Source: Bacillus sp. Bos-x628 (lineage in GTDB: Bacteria; Bacillota; Bacilli; Bacillales; Bacillaceae). Taken from it: DNA of 64,000 nucleotides. Made by a program: the position numbers and the translations under genes. The stretch is from positions 2,790,001-2,854,000 of the forward strand of contig NZ_CP159358.1 in NCBI RefSeq assembly GCF_040500475.1, written 5' to 3'. Below the pieces are notes generated by a model, which was given only the letters and a program-made list of their open reading frames with translations, was not told the DNA's origin and ran no database searches. This document shows, piece after piece, positions 9,093-20,835 of this stretch (position 1 is the stretch's first letter; every line of letters starts with the position of its first letter).

Positions 9093-9155
9093 TTGTATTC
9101 ACTTTTAATTTGTTATAAAATTAGAATGAGAATAAATTGAGAATAATGATTATTT
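9093..9155 (+). promoter_or_regulatory. suf operon promoter and Fur-like dyad
   Basis: TTGTAT (9093-9098), 17-base spacer, TAAAAT (9116-9121) is a plausible sigma-A promoter. Between it and the sufC ribosome site, 9141-9155 (GAATAATGATTATTT) matches 10 of the 14 specified positions of the TGATAATNATTATCA Fur box. The match is partial, and Fur control of suf is not established in B. subtilis, so the operator is only a candidate. Confidence 0.5.
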
Positions 9156-9170
9156 TGGAGGTATCGATAT

Positions 9171-9956
9171 ATGACTGCTTCGACATTAACAATTAAGGAC
9201 TTGCACGTTGAGATTGAAGGGAAAGAAATCTTAAAGGGTGTAAATCTCGAGATAAAAGGTGGAGAATTCCACGCAGTAATGGGACCAAACGGTACAGGTA
9301 AATCAACTTTATCTGCTGCAATTATGGGTCACCCGAAATATGAAGTGACAAAGGGTAGCATTTTACTTGACGGCGAAGATGTACTTGAAATGGAAGTAGA
9401 TGAGCGCGCAAAAGCAGGTCTTTTCCTTGCAATGCAATACCCATCTGAAATCAGCGGCGTCACAAATGCGGACTTTCTTCGTTCTGCCATCAATGCTCGC
9501 AGAGAAGAAGGTGATGAGATCTCACTGATGAAATTCATCCGCAAAATGGATGAAAACATGGACTTTCTAGAAATGGACCCTGATATGGCACAGCGCTACC
9601 TAAATGAAGGTTTCTCAGGCGGTGAGAAAAAACGTAATGAAATTCTTCAATTGATGATGATTGAACCAAAGATCGCCATCCTAGACGAAATCGATTCTGG
9701 TCTTGATATCGATGCCTTAAAAGTTGTCTCTAAAGGGATTAATAAAATGCGCGGAGAAAACTTCGGTTGCTTAATAATCACGCACTATCAACGTCTTTTG
9801 AACTACATTACACCAGATAAGGTTCACGTGATGATGCAAGGACGTATCGTGAAATCTGGCGGACCAGAGCTTGCACATCGTCTAGAAGCAGAAGGCTATG
9901 ACTGGATTAAAAAAGAATTAGGTATTGAAGACGAGACTGTTGGTCAAGAAGCGTAA
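9171..9956 (+). CDS. sufC: Fe-S cluster assembly ATPase SufC
   Basis: Soluble ABC-type ATPase (261 aa) of the SufBCD scaffold that builds iron-sulfur clusters. Walker A is GPNGTGKST, the signature is the SufC-type LNEGFSGGEKKRNEILQL, and Walker B is KIAILDEIDSGLDID. ATG follows TTGGAGGTATCG. It is the first gene of sufCDSUB, which is the main iron-sulfur system of Bacilli. Confidence 0.97.
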   Translation: MTASTLTIKDLHVEIEGKEILKGVNLEIKGGEFHAVMGPNGTGKSTLSAAIMGHPKYEVTKGSILLDGEDVLEMEVDERAKAGLFLAMQYPSEISGVTNADFLRSAINARREEGDEISLMKFIRKMDENMDFLEMDPDMAQRYLNEGFSGGEKKRNEILQLMMIEPKIAILDEIDSGLDIDALKVVSKGINKMRGENFGCLIITHYQRLLNYITPDKVHVMMQGRIVKSGGPELAHRLEAEGYDWIKKELGIEDETVGQEA

Positions 9957-9974
9957 GCGATAGGAGGATTATTG

Positions 9975-12944
<2,970 letters not shown>

Positions 12945-12961
12945 GATTGGAGTGAAAATGG

Positions 12962-14359
12962 ATGGCTAAAAAAATGCCGGATGTTGGTGAATATAAATAT
13001 GGCTTTTCTGATAAAGACGTTTCCATTTTCCGTTCAGAGCGCGGACTGACAAAAGAAATCGTTGAAGAAATTTCTCGTATGAAGGAAGAGCCTCAGTGGA
13101 TGCTCGACTTTCGCTTGAAATCTCTTGAACACTTTTATAACATGCCGATGCCGCAATGGGGCGGAGACTTACATGCATTAAACTTTGATGAAATCACCTA
13201 TTACGTTAAACCGTCAGAACGTTCAGAGCGTTCTTGGGATGAAGTGCCTGAAGAAATTAAACAAACTTTTGATAAGCTTGGGATTCCAGAAGCAGAGCAA
13301 AAGTATTTAGCAGGTGTATCTGCTCAGTACGAATCTGAAGTTGTGTATCACAACATGAAGCAAGACCTTGAAGATCAAGGAATTGTATTCAAAGATACAG
13401 ACAGTGCATTAAAAGAGAACGAAGACATCTTCCGCGAGCACTGGGCAAAGGTCATTCCGCCGACTGACAACAAATTTGCTGCGCTGAACTCGGCTGTATG
13501 GTCTGGCGGTTCATTTATCTACGTACCAAAAGGCGTAAAAGTAGACACTCCACTTCAAGCATACTTCCGTATCAATTCTGAAAACATGGGGCAGTTCGAG
13601 CGTACGCTGATCATCGTTGACGAAGGTGCACATGTGCATTATGTAGAAGGTTGCACAGCACCAGTTTATACAACAAACTCACTTCACAGTGCAGTTGTTG
13701 AAATCATTGTTAAAAAAGGCGGCTACTGTCGTTATACAACGATTCAAAACTGGGCAAACAACGTCTTCAACCTTGTAACGAAACGGACGGTTTGTGAAGA
13801 GAACGCAACAATGGAATGGATTGATGGAAACATCGGTTCTAAGCTGACAATGAAATACCCTGCTGTCATCTTAAAAGGTGAAGGCGCACGTGGTATGACA
13901 TTAAGTATTGCCCTAGCAGGTAAAGGTCAGCACCAAGATGCAGGAGCAAAAATGATTCACCTTGCACCAAACACATCTTCTACGATCGTATCGAAATCGA
14001 TTTCGAAACAAGGTGGTAAAGTTACGTACCGCGGAATCGTACACTTCGGACGCAAAGCAGACGGTGCACGCTCAAACATCGAGTGTGACACACTCATTAT
14101 GGATAACAAATCGACTTCTGATACGATTCCTTACAATGAAATCTTGAATGACAACATTTCATTAGAGCACGAAGCAAAAGTATCAAAAGTATCAGAAGAA
14201 CAACTTTTCTACTTGATGAGCCGTGGTATTTCTGAAGAAGAAGCAACAGAAATGATCGTCATGGGTTTCATCGAGCCATTTACAAAAGAACTGCCAATGG
14301 AATACGCTGTTGAAATGAATCGTTTGATTAAGTTTGAGATGGAAGGCAGCATAGGTTAA
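12962..14359 (+). CDS. sufB: Fe-S cluster assembly protein SufB
   Basis: Main scaffold subunit (465 aa) of SufBCD. Typical SufB stretches are visible, for example [22 protein letters not shown] and [21 protein letters not shown]. It ends the operon, 17 bases after sufU. No clear terminator follows; instead the sequence becomes AT-rich and runs into the remains of an integrase, so the usual downstream sequence has been displaced. Confidence 0.97.
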   Translation: MAKKMPDVGEYKYGFSDKDVSIFRSERGLTKEIVEEISRMKEEPQWMLDFRLKSLEHFYNMPMPQWGGDLHALNFDEITYYVKPSERSERSWDEVPEEIKQTFDKLGIPEAEQKYLAGVSAQYESEVVYHNMKQDLEDQGIVFKDTDSALKENEDIFREHWAKVIPPTDNKFAALNSAVWSGGSFIYVPKGVKVDTPLQAYFRINSENMGQFERTLIIVDEGAHVHYVEGCTAPVYTTNSLHSAVVEIIVKKGGYCRYTTIQNWANNVFNLVTKRTVCEENATMEWIDGNIGSKLTMKYPAVILKGEGARGMTLSIALAGKGQHQDAGAKMIHLAPNTSSTIVSKSISKQGGKVTYRGIVHFGRKADGARSNIECDTLIMDNKSTSDTIPYNEILNDNISLEHEAKVSKVSEEQLFYLMSRGISEEEATEMIVMGFIEPFTKELPMEYAVEMNRLIKFEMEGSIG

Positions 14360-14438
14360 CCATTGATTTACCGGGGATTTAAGGTGTTTATATGATACAT
14401 TTTTGATGATCACCCACAAAACACCCACAAAAAAATAA

Positions 14439-14995
14439 TTACTCAACATACCGCAGATACATTCCCATTGCCTGGTCCTCAATTTTTTGGTGACATGGAG
14501 ATACTTATCTGCGGTTGTTTTTATACTAGAATGTCCTAATCGTACCCTTATATGAAACGCTTGCACGTGTGCAATGACCTTTTATGACTTCTCTAACTAC
14601 AGATGGCGTTAAATAATTGCCTTTAGGTTTTTTAAAATGATTTTATCACTATTCATCTTAAATATAGTACCATGCGTAGATATTAATTTCTCTTGTAATA
14701 ATTTTAACTGGTTTAACTCTTCTCATAGGTCAGGATTCAAACCTATTGTATGATAACTAGATGTACTCTTTATGGACTTCAATATAACCTTATTATTAAT
14801 TCCTCTGCTTGTCTGTCTTTCAACAGTAACCTTTCCATCATGGATATCTGTCCACTTTAAAGCTAGTACTTCACTTATTCTTAATCCAGTTTGACTTAAA
14901 AAATACATTATCATCCGATAGTAATTATATTTAAAACTAAAAGTAGAATAGTTGTAGATACTGAAGTCAAAGCCACCAATTAAAATGGTAGACAA
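14439..14995 (-). pseudogene. decayed tyrosine recombinase (phage/ICE-type integrase), C-terminal part
   Basis: Remains of an integrase read on the minus strand. QTGLRISEVLALKWTDI (box I with the first catalytic Arg) is encoded near 14840-14890. After an in-frame TGA at 14723-14725 comes EELNQLKLLQEKL, then a frameshift into NYLTPSVVREVIKGHC near 14575-14610. The segment that should carry the H-x-x-R catalytic box is missing. The end, RLGHSSIKTTADKYLHVTKK, loses one A in a poly-A run; restoring it would give IEDQAMGMYLRYVE and a stop at 14439. At least four lesions, so the gene is not functional. It marks the left end of an integrated element at sufB. Confidence 0.85.
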
Positions 14996-15029
14996 AAAAG
15001 AAGGTAATTCGTAATTCGCCTTCTTTTTG
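14994..15029 (+). terminator. terminator-like hairpin upstream of the island operon
   Basis: Stem AAAGAAGG / CCTTCTTT flanked by A and T runs, so it can work in both directions. It separates the integrase remains from the island genes, and the operon start follows closely. Confidence 0.6.
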
Positions 15030-15051
15030 TTTTTCTAAGGAGATGGATAAC

Positions 15052-15729
15052 GTGAGCAACAATATTACTAAATTTTTGAAATTGAATGATTGGTCAATAA
15101 TACCTGAAAAAAATAAGGGAGAGTCTCCAAACTCAAAAAAATTTGAGGATCTTCGATATGTTTATCATCAAAGAATCAAAGGTTTTTGCAGACCTTATGT
15201 ATTAGCGCAAAGAATAAGTTGGGAAATTAGGTCACCAATAGAAGTTCAGGTTGAACCCGTGGAAGAATACCAGTTATCTTGTAAAGAAGAAGAGTTGCAA
15301 AGTTTGGGAAATACATTGAACATTGACTATTGGGTTAAGAGGGGGGATGTATTTCTAGGATTGAAACCTGACGGTTGGTTCAGACTTCATCAAGCTAAAA
15401 TGAATGGTCAATGGCATAACTTATTTATCCCAAATGGTGAAAGAACATTTGAATGGAGGTTAGGTTGGGGGCTGGAATGTACAGAGGATCAAATAGCAAT
15501 GTTACTACCCGCTGAAGGTCAAGATAAAATAAAAGTACACTCAGGTATTTTAGAAAGTGGAGCGTTAAACAGATTTAATGAAGCAGGTACTGGTATGTCT
15601 TTAGCTATTGAACCGATGAAAAAAGCGATAATTAAAAGAAATGAAGTAATTGCAAAATTAATAATAATGCCAAAAAGTGTACCAGAAATTAAATCTATAA
15701 TTGAAGAAAGAGGTATAAGGGATGAGTAA
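15052..15729 (+). CDS. protein of unknown function, first gene of the island operon
   Basis: Protein of 225 aa that I do not recognise. It is rich in Trp and Glu, with no signal peptide or membrane segment. Notable stretches are CRPYVLAQRISWEIRSPIEV around residues 45-65 and HNLFIPNGERTFEWRLGWGLE in the middle. GTG 15052 is preferred because TAAGGAGATG lies just before it; the ATG nine bases upstream would overlap that site. It overlaps the following exporter gene by 8 bases, so the two are translationally coupled. AT-rich codon use differs from the flanking core genes, in line with transfer. Confidence 0.7.
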   Translation: MSNNITKFLKLNDWSIIPEKNKGESPNSKKFEDLRYVYHQRIKGFCRPYVLAQRISWEIRSPIEVQVEPVEEYQLSCKEEELQSLGNTLNIDYWVKRGDVFLGLKPDGWFRLHQAKMNGQWHNLFIPNGERTFEWRLGWGLECTEDQIAMLLPAEGQDKIKVHSGILESGALNRFNEAGTGMSLAIEPMKKAIIKRNEVIAKLIIMPKSVPEIKSIIEERGIRDE

Positions 15730-17011
15730 GTTCTCATTGTACTGGGAAGTCCTTAAAAATAAATATTTTTCTATTTTATTTTTATCTTCATTTTTAAATA
15801 CATTAGCACACTCAATAGCTGTAATCACAATCATCTGGTTTATTTATCAAGAAACAAACAATCCTGTGTTCATTGCGATTTCTCTACTATGTTTAGAGTT
15901 GCCATCCATGTTGTTTGCACCAATTTGGGGGACTTTTTTAGATAAAGTTAAAATTGTTTATGTTGTTGTTTTTGCTAACTTAACAAGAGCTTTACTATTT
16001 TTATTTTTATTATTTAATATGACATTAATTACAACAATTGACTTCATTATCTTTTTTGTTTTATTGAGTTTATCAAGTTCGATAGCTCCAATTGTGAAAT
16101 CTGGAGAGACTATGCTATTGTTCAGAATACTCCCCAAAAAAGATCTTCTTCCTGCAAATTCTTTAATGAATATTCAATTTGATTTAGCATTTGTTATAGG
16201 ACCAATGATAGGAGGTATAATTGCTACAACAAAAATCGGCCCCTATGCTTTTTTGATTAATTTTGTCTTATTGGTGTTTGCATCAACATTATTCTTCTTC
16301 TTAAGAAGTTTTTCTCATGTTAAGGAAAAAGTGAAGACAGTTTCTAAGAATCGAATACTTGAGTGGTTTATTGAGTTTAAGAATGGGATTACATATATCG
16401 TTAAAGATAAAGTCGTAGGTTCCTTAGTAGTTTTAAATTTTTTCTATAACCTTTTTATATGGGGAACAACACCTACTTTATTACCTATATTAACCGAACA
16501 AACCAAAAATGCAGGTGCTACTGGATATGGTTTATTAATGGCTTCAACTTCTATTGGAATCATCATTGGATCAATTTTAGTTGGTGTATATAAAACTAAA
16601 TTTAATCCCATATATATTGTTTTGTTATCATTAGGATTTCATGGAGTTTTCTACTCAACACTAGGTCTGCCAATGAATATATATTTCTTTGCCTTAATGC
16701 TTGGGATAGCAGGTCTTATATCTGCACCTTCAATGATTTACAACAGAACGATATTTCAATTACTAGTGCCAGAGAACAAACAAGGGAGAATTTTCACTTT
16801 ATTAAGTACTGCCGGTGCATTAGGATTTCCACTAGGAACTATAACAGTTGCTCATATCACTACTCAATTTGGTAGTGAAAGTGTAAGTAACATTTTTCTT
16901 ATCTTTGGTTTATCGTTTGCTCTTATTACTCTAATCACTGGTACTGTATATATGAAACATTTTAATAATCATTCCGCAAAATTAAGTGAAATGACAAAAG
17001 AGGGGGGTTAA
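15722..17011 (+). CDS. MFS exporter
   Basis: Major facilitator protein of 429 aa with about twelve hydrophobic segments, resembling the MFS_3/MefA-EntS type drug and siderophore exporters. The family-like loop PIWGTFLDKVKIVY after helix 2 and IGPMIGGIIATTKIG in helix 5 (motif C-like GPxxGG of antiporters) are visible. It overlaps the upstream gene and lies two bases from the DNA glycosylase-like gene. In this context it most likely exports a product of, or a toxin handled by, the operon. The substrate is inference only. Confidence 0.85.
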   Translation: MSKFSLYWEVLKNKYFSILFLSSFLNTLAHSIAVITIIWFIYQETNNPVFIAISLLCLELPSMLFAPIWGTFLDKVKIVYVVVFANLTRALLFLFLLFNMTLITTIDFIIFFVLLSLSSSIAPIVKSGETMLLFRILPKKDLLPANSLMNIQFDLAFVIGPMIGGIIATTKIGPYAFLINFVLLVFASTLFFFLRSFSHVKEKVKTVSKNRILEWFIEFKNGITYIVKDKVVGSLVVLNFFYNLFIWGTTPTLLPILTEQTKNAGATGYGLLMASTSIGIIIGSILVGVYKTKFNPIYIVLLSLGFHGVFYSTLGLPMNIYFFALMLGIAGLISAPSMIYNRTIFQLLVPENKQGRIFTLLSTAGALGFPLGTITVAHITTQFGSESVSNIFLIFGLSFALITLITGTVYMKHFNNHSAKLSEMTKEGG

Positions 17012-17013
17012 AA

Positions 17014-18171
17014 ATGTTAAAGACAAACTTCAATACCTTAGTAAAAATTCAGTTATATAAACAAAAGCTTTTGAAGAAAAGCGAATTAAATGGAATCAAC
17101 GGCATTAATACTTTATTAAATGACTTAGGTTATATACAACTAGATACTATGAATGTAACGGCTAGAAGTCAGGATATATTTCTTTGGACGAGAATATTAG
17201 ACTATAAGAAAAGTATGTTATTAGATCTATACAAACTTGATTTAATATTTGAACAATATTTATACGCCTTGTGCATATTACCTTATAGTTCAATATCGTA
17301 TTTAAAAGATACTCATTTAAGTAATAAAGCAAAATTACAAGAGGACCCAGAACTAGACTTCATATTAGATATTTATAACAAAGCAAAAAGCAAAAAGAAA
17401 TTGCAATCTATAGACTCTAATAGCAAGACCTCATCAAATGATGCGTGGCAAGTCACACCTACGAGAAATGCACTAGATAAATTATGGAGAGCAGACTTAT
17501 TAAGAGTGAAAAGAGATAGTAAATTTAGAAAAGTTTATAGTTTACCACCTGAAAGATCTAATACAGTGGAGAACAAAAGTGAATCAATGCTTGAATATTT
17601 TATTGATAAAGCATTTGAAAATTTAGGTATTGCTACAATTAAAGAAGCGAAAAACTATTTTGGATTGAATAAAAAGAAGACATCAAAAATAATTAACGGT
17701 ATGATTAGTGATAAAAAATTACTACCAATCATGATAAACGGGATAAATGATGGGGAGAGTCATTATATTAGAGATTGTGATGTTCACTTAATTGAGAAAA
17801 TTGCTCAAGTTGAGAGTGAAGCATGCACACTATTAACTCCATTTGATAATCTTCTCAGAGACAGATCAAGAGTACAAAAATTATTTAATGTGGATTATCG
17901 TCTAGAAAGTTATATACCTAAAGAAAAGAGAAAGTTTGGTTATTTCGGGATGCCAATTTTAATTGGTGAAAGATTAGTTGGAGTGATAGATCTGAAATTG
18001 TTTAGAAATGAGAAAAAACTACAAGTGAACAAATTATCTTTATTTTATCCTATGGAAAAAGAATTTCACTTAAAAGAGATAGGGGCGATTTTAAAACGGT
18101 TTGCTAAGTTTATTGGCGCGGAAAGTATTGAATATTCGGAAAATATAGAGTGCGCTTCTTTGGAGGTGTAA
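17014..18171 (+). CDS. AlkZ/YcaQ-family (HTH_42) DNA glycosylase-like protein
   Basis: Protein of 385 aa that matches the winged-helix HTH_42 family containing AlkZ (azinomycin B self-resistance glycosylase) and E. coli YcaQ. The catalytic QxD signature is present as GYIQLDTMNVTARSQD (Gln42-Leu-Asp44), followed by LWTRI. The C-terminal half has the family stretches LLTPFDNLLRDRSRVQKLF, IPKEKRKFGYFGMPILIGERLVG and VIDLKLFR. Members excise bulky alkyl adducts or interstrand crosslinks from DNA. The family is often encoded in clusters for DNA-alkylating products, so a self-resistance role is plausible. Its place in one operon with an exporter and a decarboxylase fits that idea, but the substrate lesion is unknown. 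Confidence 0.8.
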   Translation: MLKTNFNTLVKIQLYKQKLLKKSELNGINGINTLLNDLGYIQLDTMNVTARSQDIFLWTRILDYKKSMLLDLYKLDLIFEQYLYALCILPYSSISYLKDTHLSNKAKLQEDPELDFILDIYNKAKSKKKLQSIDSNSKTSSNDAWQVTPTRNALDKLWRADLLRVKRDSKFRKVYSLPPERSNTVENKSESMLEYFIDKAFENLGIATIKEAKNYFGLNKKKTSKIINGMISDKKLLPIMINGINDGESHYIRDCDVHLIEKIAQVESEACTLLTPFDNLLRDRSRVQKLFNVDYRLESYIPKEKRKFGYFGMPILIGERLVGVIDLKLFRNEKKLQVNKLSLFYPMEKEFHLKEIGAILKRFAKFIGAESIEYSENIECASLEV

Positions 18172-18176
18172 ATATT

Positions 18177-18680
18177 TTGATAGATCTCAAAACGAGACCT
18201 CTTCGACAAATTCTAGAGGGTAACAATATTAAATACGTCGTTAGTGTACCTTGTACTATACTAGCTTCTTATTATGATTTTCATGATTCTGATAAACTCG
18301 AAAATATTATAGTTACAAGAGAGGAAGAAGGTATAGGTATTATCTCAGGATTATCAATTGCTAATGAAAAAGCAGTTATAATGATGCAAAACTCTGGTTT
18401 AGGTAACTGTTTAAATAGTTTGGCTTCTTTAAGCATTTCATACAAAATAGGTTTTGTAATATTGGTTTCTTTAAGGGGAGATGATACTTTTGAAACCAAT
18501 CCTGTTCAAAATGTAATTGGTAGTGCTACAAGAAATATTATAGTTTCACTTGGGTGCAAATTCTTTGAAATATCCAGTATTTCTCAGCTAGAAAACACAT
18601 TTAGGGAAGCTTTGGATTTAGCGGCTTATTACAATGAACCAGTGTTCATTTTGTTACCAAGAAAAGAGATGTTAAAATGA
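18177..18680 (+). CDS. ThDP-dependent decarboxylase, alpha subunit (sulfopyruvate/phosphonopyruvate decarboxylase type)
   Basis: Pyrimidine-binding half of a two-subunit ThDP decarboxylase (167 aa). Family signatures: YVVSVPCTILAS, the cofactor-activating Glu cluster TREEEGIGI (about residues 48-55) and MMQNSGLGNCLNSLASL. These are shared by sulfopyruvate decarboxylase ComD and the N-terminal part of phosphonopyruvate decarboxylase. TTG 18177 is chosen because GGAGGTG lies eight bases before it; the ATG at 18150 lies inside the preceding gene. No PEP mutase or other phosphonate gene is in the window, so the substrate is open. It overlaps the beta-subunit frame by four bases. Confidence 0.8.
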   Translation: MIDLKTRPLRQILEGNNIKYVVSVPCTILASYYDFHDSDKLENIIVTREEEGIGIISGLSIANEKAVIMMQNSGLGNCLNSLASLSISYKIGFVILVSLRGDDTFETNPVQNVIGSATRNIIVSLGCKFFEISSISQLENTFREALDLAAYYNEPVFILLPRKEMLK

Positions 18681-19246
18681 ATAAAATTGATGTTTTTGTT
18701 GAATTTAACAAATTTATAAGTAATGAACTAGTTGTATCTCCCTTAGGTGAGACTTCAGAAATTTGGAAATCAATTAATGAAAGAGATAATAATTTCTACA
18801 TGTTAGGTTCAATGGGGATGCCTATCTCATTTGGGCTAGGTCTAGCATTAGGAACTACAGAAAATGTATATGTAATAGATGGCGATGGATCTTTATTAAT
18901 GAATTTGGGTGGATTAAGTACTGTAGCAAAAATAAATCAGAAAAATTTAAAAATTATAATTTTAGATAACGGCTGTTATGCAACTACTGGAGGGCAGTTA
19001 GCGTGTACTAGTGATGTTACTTCTTTACATGAAGTGGCAATTGCATGTGGTATAAAAGAAGTACATGTTGCTCATAACACCACTAAGTTCAAGTAGTTAC
19101 TAAATGAAACTCGTTCTGTTGTAGACACCTCTATTATATTTTTAAAAATAAAAAATGAGAAGTCGAATTCTTCTTGTATAACTTTGCTACCAGAAGAAAT
19201 ATCCTCATCTTTTAGAAAGCATTTTGCTCAAAAGATGAATGCTTAA
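18677..19246 (+). pseudogene. ThDP-dependent decarboxylase, beta subunit, interrupted by amber codon
   Basis: ThDP-binding half of the same enzyme. GSMGMPISFGLGLAL and the diphosphate-binding motif GDGSLLMNLGGLS (GDG at 69-71) followed by the matching Asn at residue 98 are intact. A TAG at 19094-19096 ends the frame after 139 residues. The same frame then continues without a stop for 49 codons and still looks like a family C-terminus (LLNETRSVVDTSIIFLK, then LPEEISSSFRKHF) up to TAA at 19246. A Glu or Gln codon changed to TAG would explain it. The product is probably truncated; readthrough or a sequence error cannot be excluded. Confidence 0.75.
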
Positions 19247-19715
19247 AAACAATCTACTAGACATATAACTATAAATTTTTTAAAAATGGTGATACCATTT
19301 TGATTTCACTTATTAATCAAATGCCTTCATGGCGTTGTGTTCTCTTTTATTATACGTCACGTTGTCGAGTAAATCTCGCTAGCAAATAAAGAAAATGAGG
19401 GTTTCTTTGACATCTTGTCTTTGAAAACCCTTACTTTCTCTTCAATTTGAGGCGAACTGTTGAAGTTCGTCTTTTTTCTATTTCTTATGGATTTTCTATT
19501 TACTATGATGGAAGCAGATGAGAAGGGAAAGAGTGAAAGATTCCTATTTCCTATCATGCATTTGAACAGATCAAACAGCAATCAGTAATCTATTTGTCGG
19601 TTCTATTACATGCATGAGAGCAAATAGGTCGTACGATTCAAATGGGCAAAGTGGCATGTCATGCGATGAAACTGTCAAAATTAGCGAATCTCTATCTGTA
19701 TCTTAAAATTTTACT
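19247..19715. other. intergenic region at the right edge of the island
   Basis: No credible intact gene. It holds an imperfect palindrome centred near 19415 (AGGGTTT 19398-19404 with AAACCCT 19425-19431) and the terminator at 19450. I looked here for a copy of the sequence flanking the integrase end (14360-14440) as a right attachment site and did not see one. Confidence 0.5.
19450..19477 (+). terminator. terminator-like hairpin between island and iron uptake genes
   Basis: Stem CGAACT / AGTTCG with loop GTTGA followed by TC and six Ts. Confidence 0.65.
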
Positions 19716-19771
19716 TTGACACCATCCTTTTCTATGATAAAATCATAGTGTGATAATGATAATCGTTATCA
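19716..19771 (+). promoter_or_regulatory. promoter with Fur box upstream of the siderophore importer
   Basis: TTGACA (19716-19721) and TAAAAT (19738-19743) with a 16-base spacer form a sigma-A promoter. Immediately downstream, 19752-19770 matches the 19-base Fur consensus GATAATGATAATCATTATC at 18 positions. Fur with iron should block transcription of the following genes; this follows from the known Fur regulon. Confidence 0.92.
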
Positions 19772-19809
19772 AATGATATAACTACATATAGATTGGATAG
19801 GTGAGGTAC

Positions 19810-20763
19810 ATGTTCAGAAAATCTTTTTTGTCTTTGTTAGTTGTGTTCTCCATTGTTTTGCTTGCGGCTTGCGGGAATAACAGCAGTGAAGGAAAGTCAG
19901 ACAGTAAAGAGAAAGCTCGGACTGTTGAAAGCGCTATCGGTTCAACTGAAATTAAAGGGACGCCTAAGCGTGTTGTGACATTATACCAAGGAGCTACAGA
20001 TGCAGCGGTAGCAATGGGCATTAAGCCAGTAGGTGTTGTGGAATCTTGGCTTGAGACGCCTAAATATAAATATTTAAGAGATGATCTAAAGGATGTTAAA
20101 ATTGTTGGGCAGGAAACGCAGCCGAACTTAGAGGAAATTAAAAAACTAAACCCAGATTTGATCATTGCGTCTAAAGTTCGTCATGAGCAAATCTTTGATC
20201 AGTTAAAAGAAATTGCACCGACTGTTGCAACAGAGACAGTCTATACGTTTAAAGATACAGTAAAACTCATGGGTGAAGCGTTAAATCGGGAAGACAAGTC
20301 GAAAGAACTGTTAACGAAGTGGAACGATCGTGTGGCTGACTTTAAAGAAAAGGCCCAAAAGAACATTAAAAACTGGCCAATGAATGTAGCGGTTGTAAAC
20401 TTCCGTGCAGATCATGCAAGAATTTATCAAACTGGCTTTGCGGGATCTATTTTAACAGAGCTTGGTTTTGGGGGACCTAAAAATGTCAAAGATAAAAAAC
20501 AAGATATCATTACACTGACAGATAAAGAGAGCATTCCGCAAATGAACGCAGATGTGATTTATTACTTCATGGATGATCAAGATAAGGCTGTCGAAAAAGC
20601 GTATAAAGAGTGGACGAGTCATCCTTTATGGAAGCAGCTTGATGCGGTGAAAGCGAAACAAGTTTACAAAGTAGATGAAATCACTTGGAACATGGCTGGC
20701 GGTATCATTGCTGCAAACATGATGCTTGATGATATTTATGATCGACTAGGACTTGAAAAATAA
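19810..20763 (+). CDS. yfiY: iron-siderophore ABC transporter, substrate-binding lipoprotein
   Basis: Lipoprotein of 317 aa, family of periplasmic-binding proteins for hydroxamate/citrate-type siderophores. The lipobox LLAACG puts the lipidated Cys at residue 21. It resembles B. subtilis YfiY (schizokinen/arthrobactin uptake), for example in RVVTLYQGATDAAVAMGIKPVG and VVNFRADHARIYQTG. ATG 19810 follows AGGTGAGG; GTG 19801 is the alternative. A Fur box precedes it and two permease genes follow. No dedicated ATPase gene is in the window, so it must borrow one, as YfiYZ-YfhA uses YusV in B. subtilis. Confidence 0.88.
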   Translation: MFRKSFLSLLVVFSIVLLAACGNNSSEGKSDSKEKARTVESAIGSTEIKGTPKRVVTLYQGATDAAVAMGIKPVGVVESWLETPKYKYLRDDLKDVKIVGQETQPNLEEIKKLNPDLIIASKVRHEQIFDQLKEIAPTVATETVYTFKDTVKLMGEALNREDKSKELLTKWNDRVADFKEKAQKNIKNWPMNVAVVNFRADHARIYQTGFAGSILTELGFGGPKNVKDKKQDIITLTDKESIPQMNADVIYYFMDDQDKAVEKAYKEWTSHPLWKQLDAVKAKQVYKVDEITWNMAGGIIAANMMLDDIYDRLGLEK

Positions 20764-20835
20764 GAAATCACAGAGGAGAAAATGTGAAAAAATCATTTTC
20801 TCCTTTTTCCATAACAGATTGAAAGCGGGAATCAG

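Noticed and set aside
14360..14440. Attachment-site direct repeat for the island
   Set aside because: No copy of this sequence was found by eye near 19.1-19.8 kb, so no att pair can be claimed.
19313..19378. Minus-strand stretch that reads like a protein C-terminus (RDLLDNVTYNKREHNAMKAFD)
   Set aside because: Only about 20 codons between stops, no start and no family recognised; could be a gene remnant but not supportable.
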